A stretch of 8,908 nt of DNA from positions 1 to 8,908 of the forward strand of contig CAIJKT010000323.1 in NCBI GenBank assembly GCA_903821255.1, written 5' to 3'. Source of the stretch: an uncultured Lentisphaeria bacterium. GTDB taxonomy: Bacteria; Verrucomicrobiota; Lentisphaeria; Victivallales; Victivallaceae. The notes below the pieces were generated by a model. The model ran no database searches and had not been told where the DNA came from. It saw only the letters and a program-made list of their open reading frames with translations. A program made the translations under genes and the position numbers. Below, piece after piece: positions 1-7,128 of this stretch; positions within the stretch are counted from its first letter, which is position 1; each line of letters opens with the position of its first letter.

Positions 1-875
1 ACGCAATCTCCAATAATTTTTAGACTTTTTTCGCTGATTTTATCAATTTTATCCGCGCCGGTATGCCAATATGCGTTACCAGTCCCATATTCGAAATCAA
101 TTATGTCGACTGCGGGAATGCCCTGCTGCAGAAACGGCTGATGATCATCCAGTATTTCAAAATTCTTCATGTCAAAATACTGTCCGTATCCCATCTTTCC
201 CGCAGCTTTCAGCACATTTTCAACAAGCTTGCGATCTGAGTTAGCCGGCAGAGTAACATTCAGATCGGCATCTCCTATCATATCCAGCACAATCACCGCT
301 TTGCATTTACTGATCAGTCCGTTTTCTTTTAATTTTTCCGCGTAATTTCTGCTGCCCCACAACCCGTCATTTTCTGAATATGCAATCTGACATTCCTCGC
401 CATCAAAAAAGGCGAATTTTAATGTCACAGGCGGTATACAGCCGGAAGCTTTAACGGCACGTATCATTTCCAGAAGAAGGGCGGAACTTGATGCGCTGTC
501 ATTCGCCCCCTCAAAGTCAGGGGCAGATGCAATTTTCTTAATATCATAATGACTGCCTATAATGATAAAATCACTGCTTTTACCCTTTATTTCCGCCGTA
601 ATATTGGCAAATTCAATCAAACCGCCGGCTGTGTGGCGGGTAAAGCGGTCAATACTTACTGAAGCGCCATACGCTGATGCTTTAGCGGCTATGAAATCCG
701 CCTGTTTCCGGTTCTCCTCTGTTCCGGCATAACGCTTGCCGAAAGCAACAAGTTTGACCGCAAGCAGGTAGGCGTTATTGGAATCAATCTCAGGAATTGA
801 CCTGGTGGAATCGGAACAGCCGGAGAGCACCAGAAGCAAAGCCGGAAACAGACGGTTTAACCAAACTAATGGCAT
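1..875 (-). CDS. M28-family glutaminyl-peptide cyclotransferase-like lipoprotein (3' end outside window)
   Basis: Translated by eye as 291 residues from ATG 875; still open at base 1, so the C-terminus is missing. An in-frame TGA lies two codons upstream of the ATG, which fixes the start, and GGAG sits 8 nt before it. A hydrophobic leader ends in the lipobox LSGC (Cys20), so it is probably a lipoprotein. Motifs in order: GSHYD (H109), FEGANDSA (D126), FFDGEE (E160, E161) followed by SENDGLWGSR, LDMIGD (D198), ILDDHQPFL (D243, D244, H245) and YWHT (H271). These are M28 zinc-site and active-site motifs. The GA(T/N)DSA, FFDGEE...S..D.L.GSR, DDH.PFL and WHT set is closest to animal-type glutaminyl cyclases, which turn N-terminal Gln (or Glu) into pyroglutamate. 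A true M28 aminopeptidase is the main alternative. The gene follows secretin A by 30 nt and seems co-transcribed; a role in maturing exported proteins is inference. Confidence 0.8.
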   Translation of the reverse strand, partial: MPLVWLNRLFPALLLVLSGCSDSTRSIPEIDSNNAYLLAVKLVAFGKRYAGTEENRKQADFIAAKASAYGASVSIDRFTRHTAGGLIEFANITAEIKGKSSDFIIIGSHYDIKKIASAPDFEGANDSASSSALLLEMIRAVKASGCIPPVTLKFAFFDGEECQIAYSENDGLWGSRNYAEKLKENGLISKCKAVIVLDMIGDADLNVTLPANSDRKLVENVLKAAGKMGYGQYFDMKNFEILDDHQPFLQQGIPAVDIIDFEYGTGNAYWHTGADKIDKISEKSLKIIGDC

Positions 876-883
876 TTCTCAGT

Positions 884-887
884 CTCC
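884..887 (-). promoter_or_regulatory. Ribosome binding site of the cyclase-like lipoprotein
   Basis: GGAG on the minus strand lies 8 nt before ATG 875, inside the 30-nt gap after the secretin A stop codon. It supports this start and translation from a shared mRNA. Confidence 0.55.
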
Positions 888-905
888 GGCTGGGCAAGCA
901 GTATT

Positions 906-3332
906 TTACCGCAACTTTCTGAAATCCGGCAAGCCGCGGACCATCGTATCCGGGAAGAACGGCGCACCGTCAGGTTTGACCAGACGGCAGGTCAGGAATA
1001 CCAGCAAGTTAGTTTTGACGCTGCTTGTTCCCTGGCTCATGAAAAATCTTCCGATCAGCGGGATATCTCCAAGTACCGGAATTTTATCATTAACCGTGGC
1101 AATATTGTCTGCAATAATTCCACCCAGCACTATGGTTTCGCCATCATAGATAGTTACCTTCGTATTAATTGTCCTCTGGGATATCTGAGGCTTTTTAATA
1201 ACCTGCACCGGCAATATTCCGCCGACCGCGCCGGACAAGGTGTACTCATAAACTGTCCAGCCGGCCAACCCCTGCACAATGGGATTCATATCCATGGTAA
1301 TAGTCCGGCGTGCCACGTCAACTTCCGGAGTCACGGTGAGGGATATGCCTAGCTCCGTGGCCGAGCCGTAGGATGGAAACGGACTCACATAAGTGTAGCC
1401 GGTTCCGGTTGAGTTGCCGTTGGTAGTAGTGCTGGTGGTTGAAGTCAATTGAGATTGAGCATAATCTGATGCAAAATACACTTCTCTTACCATCTTGATT
1501 GTCGCCTGCTGGCCATTCAAGGTTGTTATGCGCGGAGATGAAAGGATATCCTGAGTGTTCATTTGATTCAATGCTTTGATTGCGCCGTCAAATGTAAAGT
1601 CGCCTGTCTGGCGATGGTAGAGAAATAGCTGGTCGCTCTTATTTGCGTCAAGACTGCGCAGCGTCGGATCGTTCGGGCTTATTTGCAGTTTTCCGTTGGC
1701 CGTCGCGGGATTTGTTGCCCCTGAATTGCTGACAATATATTCGAAACCCAGTTCTTTAAATTCATCCTGTTGAATTTCAACAAATTTGGCTTGAATCTGA
1801 ACCATCGGATCACGGGAATTCAGTTCATTGGAGATTACCTGCTCGATTTTTCGCAGATTTTCCGGCGTATTTGTCGCAATCAGACGGCTGATACGTGTGT
1901 CATAAACTACTTTGGCGCCTTCCGGGAATTTTATAGAACGGTCTTCAAAATGACGTTTCAGCAATTCCGGATCCTCGCCGTTGCCGATGGCCGCCAGTGA
2001 GGCTTGTTCAACCGGATAAATCTTTGTTTCAAGGTCATCCAGCGGAACATTTTGTGAAGCGATGACCACTGCGTATTTTTCTACGCGGAACTTAAGTTTA
2101 GCCGCCTGGCAAAGAAAATGAATTGCCTCGCCTAGTGTTTTATTAGTTAGAATCAAATTGACGACTGCGCTATTAGTCGGCTCTTCGGCCTTCGCAGTCT
2201 CAGCGGCAGCGCCTTCAGCGGCAGCGCCTTCCGCGGCGGGTGCGGCGGGTGCGGCGCCGTCGGCAGGGGGTGCGGCGGCGGGTGCGGCGGCGGGACGCGG
2301 GGCGGCCGCCGCTTTCTTTTCGTCCCCTTCCGGAGCAAGCCGCAAAAAGATATTTACTCCGACGCCTTCAGGGTCAAGCTGCTTGCTTTGCTCACGCAGA
2401 TATTTCACTGCCGTGGGAATCGTGACGTCTTCAAAGTCAATGCGCGGAATTTTAATACTTTTTAACTTCTGTTGAATTTTATTTTCCGGCAAATCTTTGG
2501 ATACCGGTTTATCCAGCATATCTTTATTTTCTATGATATTTTCGGCGGATATGGGCGTTGCCCATTTCCATTCCATTTCAGCAGTTGTTTCGTGAAACAT
2601 ATTAAAGTTTCTCGCAGCGCCAACTTTTTCAATTCTGATATTGGTTGCACGCAAACCTTGAATTGCCTCGTTCTGGTAGGGGTCTGTCAGCAGAATCTGC
2701 TCATATTTATTTTTCGCGCCGGAATAATCCTTCGCATCGTAAAGCACTTTGGCCTGTTTGAGCAATACCTGAGTACTGTACTCCTGTTCATCTTTTCCTG
2801 GAACAACACTATTTTCACTGCTTTGATTTCTGCGCTCGGTAGTTTTCTGCATGCGCTCGAAACTGGCAATCCTTTCCTCCATTTTCTTTTTGCACGGGGG
2901 ATAAATCTCTATGGCTTTTTTACACAGTTCAATCGCCTCTTTGTACTCTTTTGCGTGTCCGAGTTTATCCGCCTCCAGAGAAATATCCATCGACCAGTAG
3001 AAATAAGCTTTGGAAATCTGTTCCTTGCAACGGTCTATGCGTTTTTTAAAAAAGGCATTCTCATCGTCGCTGATTTGTTTCATCAGTTTAATCGCTTCGA
3101 GATATTTATCGACAGCATCTTTGTACTGGTTCTTTACAAAAGCGTCGTTAGCCTCTGTCATGGCTTTGTCGGCCCTGGCTTCAATCTCCTGTTCGGAGAT
3201 CACCTTTTTGCCGATAGAGTCCTTAATGTTTCTGGTCACTTGTTCTGGATCAGCAGCCACTGCCTGAAATAATACCAGAAGCGATGCCGCCGACACGGCA
3301 ACACCCATAATTTTTTTCAAAAGTAAAGTCAT
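906..3332 (-). CDS. Secretin A: TPR-secretin, outer-membrane channel of a pilus-like/type II-like system (Amuc_1098-like)
   Basis: 808 residues from ATG 3332, with GGAGGA 4 nt upstream. Signal peptide at 1-27, with AVA before the likely cut. Residues about 55-235 hold TPR-like helix pairs (near 55-85, 105-145 and 189-222). The N0/STN domain is split: 291-330, then an Ala/Pro-rich insert at 338-384, then 391-425. An N1-like secretin_N domain covers about 433-500. The secretin beta domain spans about 508-790, with SSPRITTLNGQQATI at 598-612 and the hallmark IYDGETIVLGG (728-738) and PVLGDIPLIGRFF (752-764). Secretins form multimeric outer-membrane rings that pass pili or folded proteins. No AMIN peptidoglycan-binding domain is seen, unlike typical PilQ. 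It lies 29 nt behind secretin B, to which it is similar along the whole length, so the pair looks like an old tandem duplication. The secretin call is very secure; the particular system is inferred from neighbours. Confidence 0.93.
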   Translation of the reverse strand: MTLLLKKIMGVAVSAASLLVLFQAVAADPEQVTRNIKDSIGKKVISEQEIEARADKAMTEANDAFVKNQYKDAVDKYLEAIKLMKQISDDENAFFKKRIDRCKEQISKAYFYWSMDISLEADKLGHAKEYKEAIELCKKAIEIYPPCKKKMEERIASFERMQKTTERRNQSSENSVVPGKDEQEYSTQVLLKQAKVLYDAKDYSGAKNKYEQILLTDPYQNEAIQGLRATNIRIEKVGAARNFNMFHETTAEMEWKWATPISAENIIENKDMLDKPVSKDLPENKIQQKLKSIKIPRIDFEDVTIPTAVKYLREQSKQLDPEGVGVNIFLRLAPEGDEKKAAAAPRPAAAPAAAPPADGAAPAAPAAEGAAAEGAAAETAKAEEPTNSAVVNLILTNKTLGEAIHFLCQAAKLKFRVEKYAVVIASQNVPLDDLETKIYPVEQASLAAIGNGEDPELLKRHFEDRSIKFPEGAKVVYDTRISRLIATNTPENLRKIEQVISNELNSRDPMVQIQAKFVEIQQDEFKELGFEYIVSNSGATNPATANGKLQISPNDPTLRSLDANKSDQLFLYHRQTGDFTFDGAIKALNQMNTQDILSSPRITTLNGQQATIKMVREVYFASDYAQSQLTSTTSTTTNGNSTGTGYTYVSPFPSYGSATELGISLTVTPEVDVARRTITMDMNPIVQGLAGWTVYEYTLSGAVGGILPVQVIKKPQISQRTINTKVTIYDGETIVLGGIIADNIATVNDKIPVLGDIPLIGRFFMSQGTSSVKTNLLVFLTCRLVKPDGAPFFPDTMVRGLPDFRKLR
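2201..2292 (-). repeat. In-frame short tandem repeats in the Ala/Pro tract of secretin A
   Basis: Three exact two-copy tandem repeats lie close together in a very GC-rich stretch, unlike the rest of the window. They are a 15-bp unit cagcggcagcgcctt at 2201-2215 and 2216-2230 (encoding EGAAA twice), a 9-bp unit gcggcgggt at 2233-2241 and 2242-2250, and a 12-bp unit ggtgcggcggcg at 2269-2280 and 2281-2292. All unit lengths are multiples of three, so a gain or loss would change linker length without breaking the frame. The encoded stretch (about residues 338-384) is Ala/Pro/Gly/Glu-rich and probably disordered. Confidence 0.85.
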
Positions 3333-3336
3333 TACA

Positions 3337-3342
3337 TCCTCC
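3337..3342 (-). promoter_or_regulatory. Ribosome binding site of secretin A
   Basis: GGAGGA on the minus strand, 4 nt before ATG 3332, within the 29-nt gap after secretin B. It is a strong match to the 16S rRNA tail and fixes the start used here. Confidence 0.7.
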
Positions 3343-3361
3343 AGGCGATTATAAAATTAAT

Positions 3362-5836
3362 TTATCTGTAAAATTCAGGAATTGACCGTTGTTTATTTCT
3401 TCTAACCGGAATACCATCATTATTGATCAACCGGGTGGTGACAAAGATTATTAAATTTCTCTTCTGCGTGGAGGCCAACTGGCTGGAAAACAGCCGTCCG
3501 ACTAGCGGAATCTCGCCAAGAACGGGCCATTTATCATCACGGTACACGCTAGTGTTGTCAATCATTCCCCCCAGCACAATCGTTTCACCATCATAAATTT
3601 TGATATTTGTGGTCAAATCGCGCTTGCCGATTTCCGGCATCCAAACCTGATAAATGTTGTTAAAGATAGGAACAGCTTTGTTGTTGGAGTCAATCGTTCC
3701 GGTGGTGACAGTAACATTATCGATAGGGAATTTATCGATAAACGCCAATATCTGAGGCTGCAGATAAAGGGTGATGGTATAATTGTCCGGATTGACAACC
3801 GGCTTGATCGTGAACGAAATCCCAATGTCGGTGGCATCGCTGAACGTTGGAACTGGAGCAGTAATGCTGACCGTCGCGCCGGTAGTTGTCACCACCGGGG
3901 CGGTCCATGATTTAGGATAAAAATTCTGTGTGATCATTTTGATTGTAGCTTCGCTGCCGCTGGTGGTCAGCAGCCGGGGAGTGGAGAGCGTTTCCGTCCT
4001 GGTGTTCTGACTGATTGCATTGACCGTCACAGACAAGTCAAATTGAGCCAGGGTGGGATTGCTGCCTGCAAATTCAGGGAGAAGTTTCAAGTCATTGATG
4101 ACTTTGTAATTTTGAGGACTGCCGGTAGTATTGGGATTGTCCAGGGCAAAGTGCCTGAGCGGAGTTCCCTGGCTGTTCACCCCGCCTACTTCATTGATCC
4201 ACCATCCCGGATGATTCTGCAGGGGATTGGTGGCGCTGTAGGGTGCGGCATAAACCCAGTCGAACCCTAATTCCTCCACATCATCCTGAGAGATTTCAAC
4301 CAGCTTGGCTTCCACCATTACCAGCGGAGTTTTGATCAAGTCCAGTTGACGGATGAGATTATCCATATTCCGCAAATTTTCAAGCGTGTTTTTAACGATC
4401 AGCCTTCCTGCGCGGCGGTCATAGGCAATGGAAGAGCCTTCGCCGAACTTTATGCCGCGGTCACCGAAATATTTGTTCAGGGCATCGGAAGTAAGTGACG
4501 GGGCGGCTTTGGAATCCTTGGTTTCATCGCCCGCTTCAAATTTAGTCATCTCCGTTTTTTCGCCTAATTTTGCAAGACCTTTTTTCGTCGTATCTTTGGC
4601 GGCGGCCGGGTCTTCTTTGATTCCGGTGATATCTGATATCAAATCGCCGCGGATCGGGAAATATTCCGTCTGCATTTCATCAACATTTGACCCGATTACG
4701 ATCGCACCTTCATCAATTTTGTATTTCAACCCGACCCCCTGAGTGAGATAACGCAATACTTCGCTCATGGGAATCTTGGCAAAACTCATCGTGATTTTCG
4801 GCAATGCCGCCGCGGTATCCTTGGTAAATCCGGAAACAATACTGATGCCTTCTTTATCGGGGTCGTAACGCTTGCTGCTGCGGTTGAGATATCTGATTAC
4901 CGAAAAGATGTCCGCGTCATCGAATTCAACGCTGGGGAATATTATATTCTCCATTTTTTCATAAATGCCGGCGCTGGAATTGGTCTTGACACTTGCGCCT
5001 TTCTTGACTTCGCGCTCAAATTGTGTCGGCAAAACCGCTTCGTTCCATTGCCAGGTATTGTACGCAACCATTTCTTCAATATCAGCCTGACGGCGCTTGT
5101 CTGCATATTCGTAGAGTCGGTCATAGGTCTTATTAAGCAAGTTAATGGCCTTTAAATTATACGGATCGAGCAGAAAAATCTTTTCCAGTTTGGAACGCAC
5201 TTCGACATAACGTCTATTCTTGTACAAAACCTCAGCTTCACGGAACAGCAAATCAATATCTCCGCCAGTCTTCGCGTACTCCGGATTGGTCTTTTCGAGA
5301 GATGTCTGACTGCGGAAATTTGCCGATTTCTGAAGGCTTTTGCATTGTTCAATAAATTTCACGGTGGAGGCGTTTCTGTTAGGATCTACAAGTGATGCCT
5401 CTGAAGCCAGGTTAACGGCATCCTCATAGCGCTTCTCGACGACGGCTTTGCGGGCTTTGTCCATTATGTTGTCAGCCCATCTGTTTCTAAAAGTATTCAA
5501 GTAACTGTTTAAACTGATTACTTTCTTTTTAGCCAGATCGCCATTCATTGCTTCAAGTTGAGTCAGTGCTTTCTGGAAATTGCCCATTGCATCGGCAAAC
5601 TTGCCTTCCGCGGCCAATGATTTGCCCTGAGAAATAAGTTTTTCCGCCTGCTCGAAATCATTCTGGCGCTGTTTCCTGGTTTCAGACAAAGCATTTTCAA
5701 ACTTCTTCGCATCTTCTTCGAGCTTGTTGTCTTCGTCATCCGCATAGACGCCATAGGCTATAAATATTACACAACAACATGCGAGATATTTAATCCCGCC
5801 TGCAACCATCAACACATGTCTGTTCAATTGTTTCAT
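3362..5836 (-). CDS. Secretin B: TPR-secretin, paralogue of secretin A (Amuc_1098-like)
   Basis: 824 residues from ATG 5836. A TTG at 5851 would add five residues, but no ribosome binding site precedes it; for the ATG, GGGGTG lies 7 nt upstream and GAAGG directly abuts it. Signal peptide at about 1-32 (VYA before DDED). Helical TPR-like region at about 56-245, including FLLDPYNLKAINLL at 221-234. N0/STN domain at about 297-381 with only a short linker inside it. N1-like region at about 389-495, with a charged insert at roughly 400-448. Secretin beta domain at about 503-805, with STPRLLTTSGSEATI (618-632), IYDGETIVLGG (747-757) and PVLGEIPLVGRLF (771-783). It would form an outer-membrane ring. 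It lies directly downstream of the inner-membrane genes, in the place of the single secretin of the Akkermansia locus. Whether it makes its own ring or mixes with secretin A cannot be seen. Confidence 0.93.
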   Translation of the reverse strand: MKQLNRHVLMVAGGIKYLACCCVIFIAYGVYADDEDNKLEEDAKKFENALSETRKQRQNDFEQAEKLISQGKSLAAEGKFADAMGNFQKALTQLEAMNGDLAKKKVISLNSYLNTFRNRWADNIMDKARKAVVEKRYEDAVNLASEASLVDPNRNASTVKFIEQCKSLQKSANFRSQTSLEKTNPEYAKTGGDIDLLFREAEVLYKNRRYVEVRSKLEKIFLLDPYNLKAINLLNKTYDRLYEYADKRRQADIEEMVAYNTWQWNEAVLPTQFEREVKKGASVKTNSSAGIYEKMENIIFPSVEFDDADIFSVIRYLNRSSKRYDPDKEGISIVSGFTKDTAAALPKITMSFAKIPMSEVLRYLTQGVGLKYKIDEGAIVIGSNVDEMQTEYFPIRGDLISDITGIKEDPAAAKDTTKKGLAKLGEKTEMTKFEAGDETKDSKAAPSLTSDALNKYFGDRGIKFGEGSSIAYDRRAGRLIVKNTLENLRNMDNLIRQLDLIKTPLVMVEAKLVEISQDDVEELGFDWVYAAPYSATNPLQNHPGWWINEVGGVNSQGTPLRHFALDNPNTTGSPQNYKVINDLKLLPEFAGSNPTLAQFDLSVTVNAISQNTRTETLSTPRLLTTSGSEATIKMITQNFYPKSWTAPVVTTTGATVSITAPVPTFSDATDIGISFTIKPVVNPDNYTITLYLQPQILAFIDKFPIDNVTVTTGTIDSNNKAVPIFNNIYQVWMPEIGKRDLTTNIKIYDGETIVLGGMIDNTSVYRDDKWPVLGEIPLVGRLFSSQLASTQKRNLIIFVTTRLINNDGIPVRRNKQRSIPEFYR

Positions 5837-5868
5837 CCTTCTGCACCCCAATTATGAAGATATTATTA

Positions 5869-7110
5869 TTATTTCGGTAACGGAATGTCGCCTATATTGC
5901 TTCCTGGCGTCGCCGGCGGCCCGGGCGGAGCTCCGGTCGGGCCGGATGACTCAAAACCGCCTCCTTTTCTATGAGGCTTCGGCATCAACGGCGTTTTGCT
6001 TATTACACATGCCTTATTGGTCTTCAAATCCTTCAACTCCACCTTTTCTTTCTCGATATCTATCTTGGTCACTTTATATCTGGTAATTCCGGTTTTTTCC
6101 GTGCCCATCGGGAAAATATCGTTCTCGTCAAGGGTAAGCTCTTCATCAATGCCGTCATCCCTGACGATTGCTTTGGGATTCGGAGAATAAACCGGTTCGC
6201 CGACCTTCATTTCCAGGGTATATTTGCCGTCAACGGAATTCAGCACTATTCTGGATTCATCTTTTTCGACAATTACACTGCCCTGTTGCAGTTTGGTGAA
6301 TTTAGGCATGACTTTAACGATTTCATAAGGCTTCTTGTCAAGCGTGACTTTATCATTCAGTACTTTAAAGAGGGTCTTGGCCCCGCCTTCAATCGCCAGT
6401 TGAATGTCAAATTCATCCCCCTTGGTGCCGGCGGGAACCACCTTCTTCAAGATCACATCAAGCAGGGTTTTTCTTAATGCCAGCACATGGAGCCGCATAT
6501 ACATCGGAGGATGCATTTTGGGATTGGTAATCGCGGTGGCACCCGTGGCTGAACCGAAGTACTTATATTTAAACACACTGCTGAAACCGTCGCCGGCCAG
6601 ATCAGACAGTCCGGACTCCGGATCCTTCGGATCCCAGCCCAGCTTTTCTTCAATTATATCCGGAATACCATTGCCGTTTGCATCCCCTTCCTTGGGAGGA
6701 TTAATCGACGTTATCACCGCTTTGGCCGGCGGAGTTCTTAATTCGCCGTTGCAGACCGGGCATTTATGAGGTTCGTCCTTAAAATCACGCAGAGGCACAA
6801 TTCTCCCGCAGTGCGGACATCTGGCGCATTCAAACGGGTTTACCAAATCGGTAAACGATTTATCCGCCGGATCTCTTGCCTCGGAAACTTTCCATTGAGT
6901 ATCTTTCATGAAAATACTTTCGGTGGAGAATGCTTCTTTGGTGAAATCAATTTCTTCATAATCCGCTGCGCGCCTGGGGATATTTAAGTCCGCCTTGGTT
7001 ACATCATTGGTTGAATCAATAATTTGGATAAGGTAAATTAAAGAAGCAATAAACAGCAGCAGCAGTACTGCCAGTATTATTTTTTCATAATGTCGTTTTA
7101 AAAATTGCAA
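5869..7110 (-). CDS. Amuc_1099-like bitopic pilus-system protein with zinc ribbon and calcium-loop segment
   Basis: 413 residues, starting at TTG 7110; GGAGGA stands 7 nt upstream, which supports this unusual start. A basic N-terminus (KRHYEK) precedes one membrane helix at about 11-30, so the bulk should face the periplasm. Cys95, Cys98, Cys101 and Cys117, Cys120 form a zinc-ribbon pattern (C..C..C, 15 residues, CPVC). Residues 143-187 resemble thrombospondin type 3/EF-like calcium loops: D143, N145, N147, GIPD151, then G.dP and D170..GDGFSS. Beta-rich segments at about 232-370 may match a PilP/GspC-like connector; this is weak. The C-terminal tail from 384 is Gly/Pro-rich. The gene ends in three consecutive in-frame TAA codons. 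Its position between the Amuc_1100-like and secretin genes suggests a link between the inner-membrane platform and the secretin. Assignment to Amuc_1099 rests on gene order and size; biochemical function is unknown. Confidence 0.75.
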   Translation of the reverse strand: MQFLKRHYEKIILAVLLLLFIASLIYLIQIIDSTNDVTKADLNIPRRAADYEEIDFTKEAFSTESIFMKDTQWKVSEARDPADKSFTDLVNPFECARCPHCGRIVPLRDFKDEPHKCPVCNGELRTPPAKAVITSINPPKEGDANGNGIPDIIEEKLGWDPKDPESGLSDLAGDGFSSVFKYKYFGSATGATAITNPKMHPPMYMRLHVLALRKTLLDVILKKVVPAGTKGDEFDIQLAIEGGAKTLFKVLNDKVTLDKKPYEIVKVMPKFTKLQQGSVIVEKDESRIVLNSVDGKYTLEMKVGEPVYSPNPKAIVRDDGIDEELTLDENDIFPMGTEKTGITRYKVTKIDIEKEKVELKDLKTNKACVISKTPLMPKPHRKGGGFESSGPTGAPPGPPATPGSNIGDIPLPK

Positions 7111-7117
7111 ATTCTAT

Positions 7118-7123
7118 TCCTCC
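7118..7123 (-). promoter_or_regulatory. Strong ribosome binding site that supports a TTG start
   Basis: GGAGGA on the minus strand, 7 nt before TTG 7110. It lies in the 18-nt gap after the preceding stop codon. Its strength and ideal spacing are the main reason to accept the TTG as the start: the next residues include the basic N-terminus and the membrane helix. Confidence 0.75.
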
Positions 7124-7128
7124 AGAAT

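Noticed and set aside
876..905. Terminator or promoter between secretin A and the lipoprotein
   Set aside because: The 30-nt gap has no convincing GC stem with T run and no -35/-10 pair; it holds only a ribosome binding site.
778..1149. Plus-strand open frame of 123 codons spanning the secretin A end and the lipoprotein start
   Set aside because: It is antisense to two well-supported genes and has no recognisable domain.
2153..2475. Ala-, Arg- and Pro-rich open frames on both strands over the repeat tract
   Set aside because: These are by-products of GC-rich in-frame repeats, which suppress stop codons in every frame. They have no start signals of their own.
2472..3272. Long plus-strand open frame (266 codons) opposite the secretin A N-terminus
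   Set aside because: It lies fully inside a secure secretin gene on the other strand. Its product is a Phe/Ile/Leu-rich mixture typical of the reverse of Lys/Glu-rich helical coding sequence, with no ribosome binding site or domain seen.
5771..5779. Cys-Cys-Cys in the secretin B signal peptide as a possible lipobox
   Set aside because: The run is YLACCC within the hydrophobic core, with Tyr at the -3 position and seven more hydrophobic or small residues before VYA/DDED. An ordinary signal peptidase I cut after Ala32 fits better.
5837..5851. TTG at 5851 as the start of secretin B
   Set aside because: It adds only five residues (three of them Cys or Arg), and its upstream AT-rich triple-TAA region has no ribosome binding site. 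ATG 5836 gives a better signal peptide. The choice is not certain.
5971..6477. Plus-strand open frame of 168 codons opposite the Amuc_1099-like gene
   Set aside because: It is antisense to a gene with a strong ribosome binding site and clear motifs, and looks like a reverse-strand shadow.
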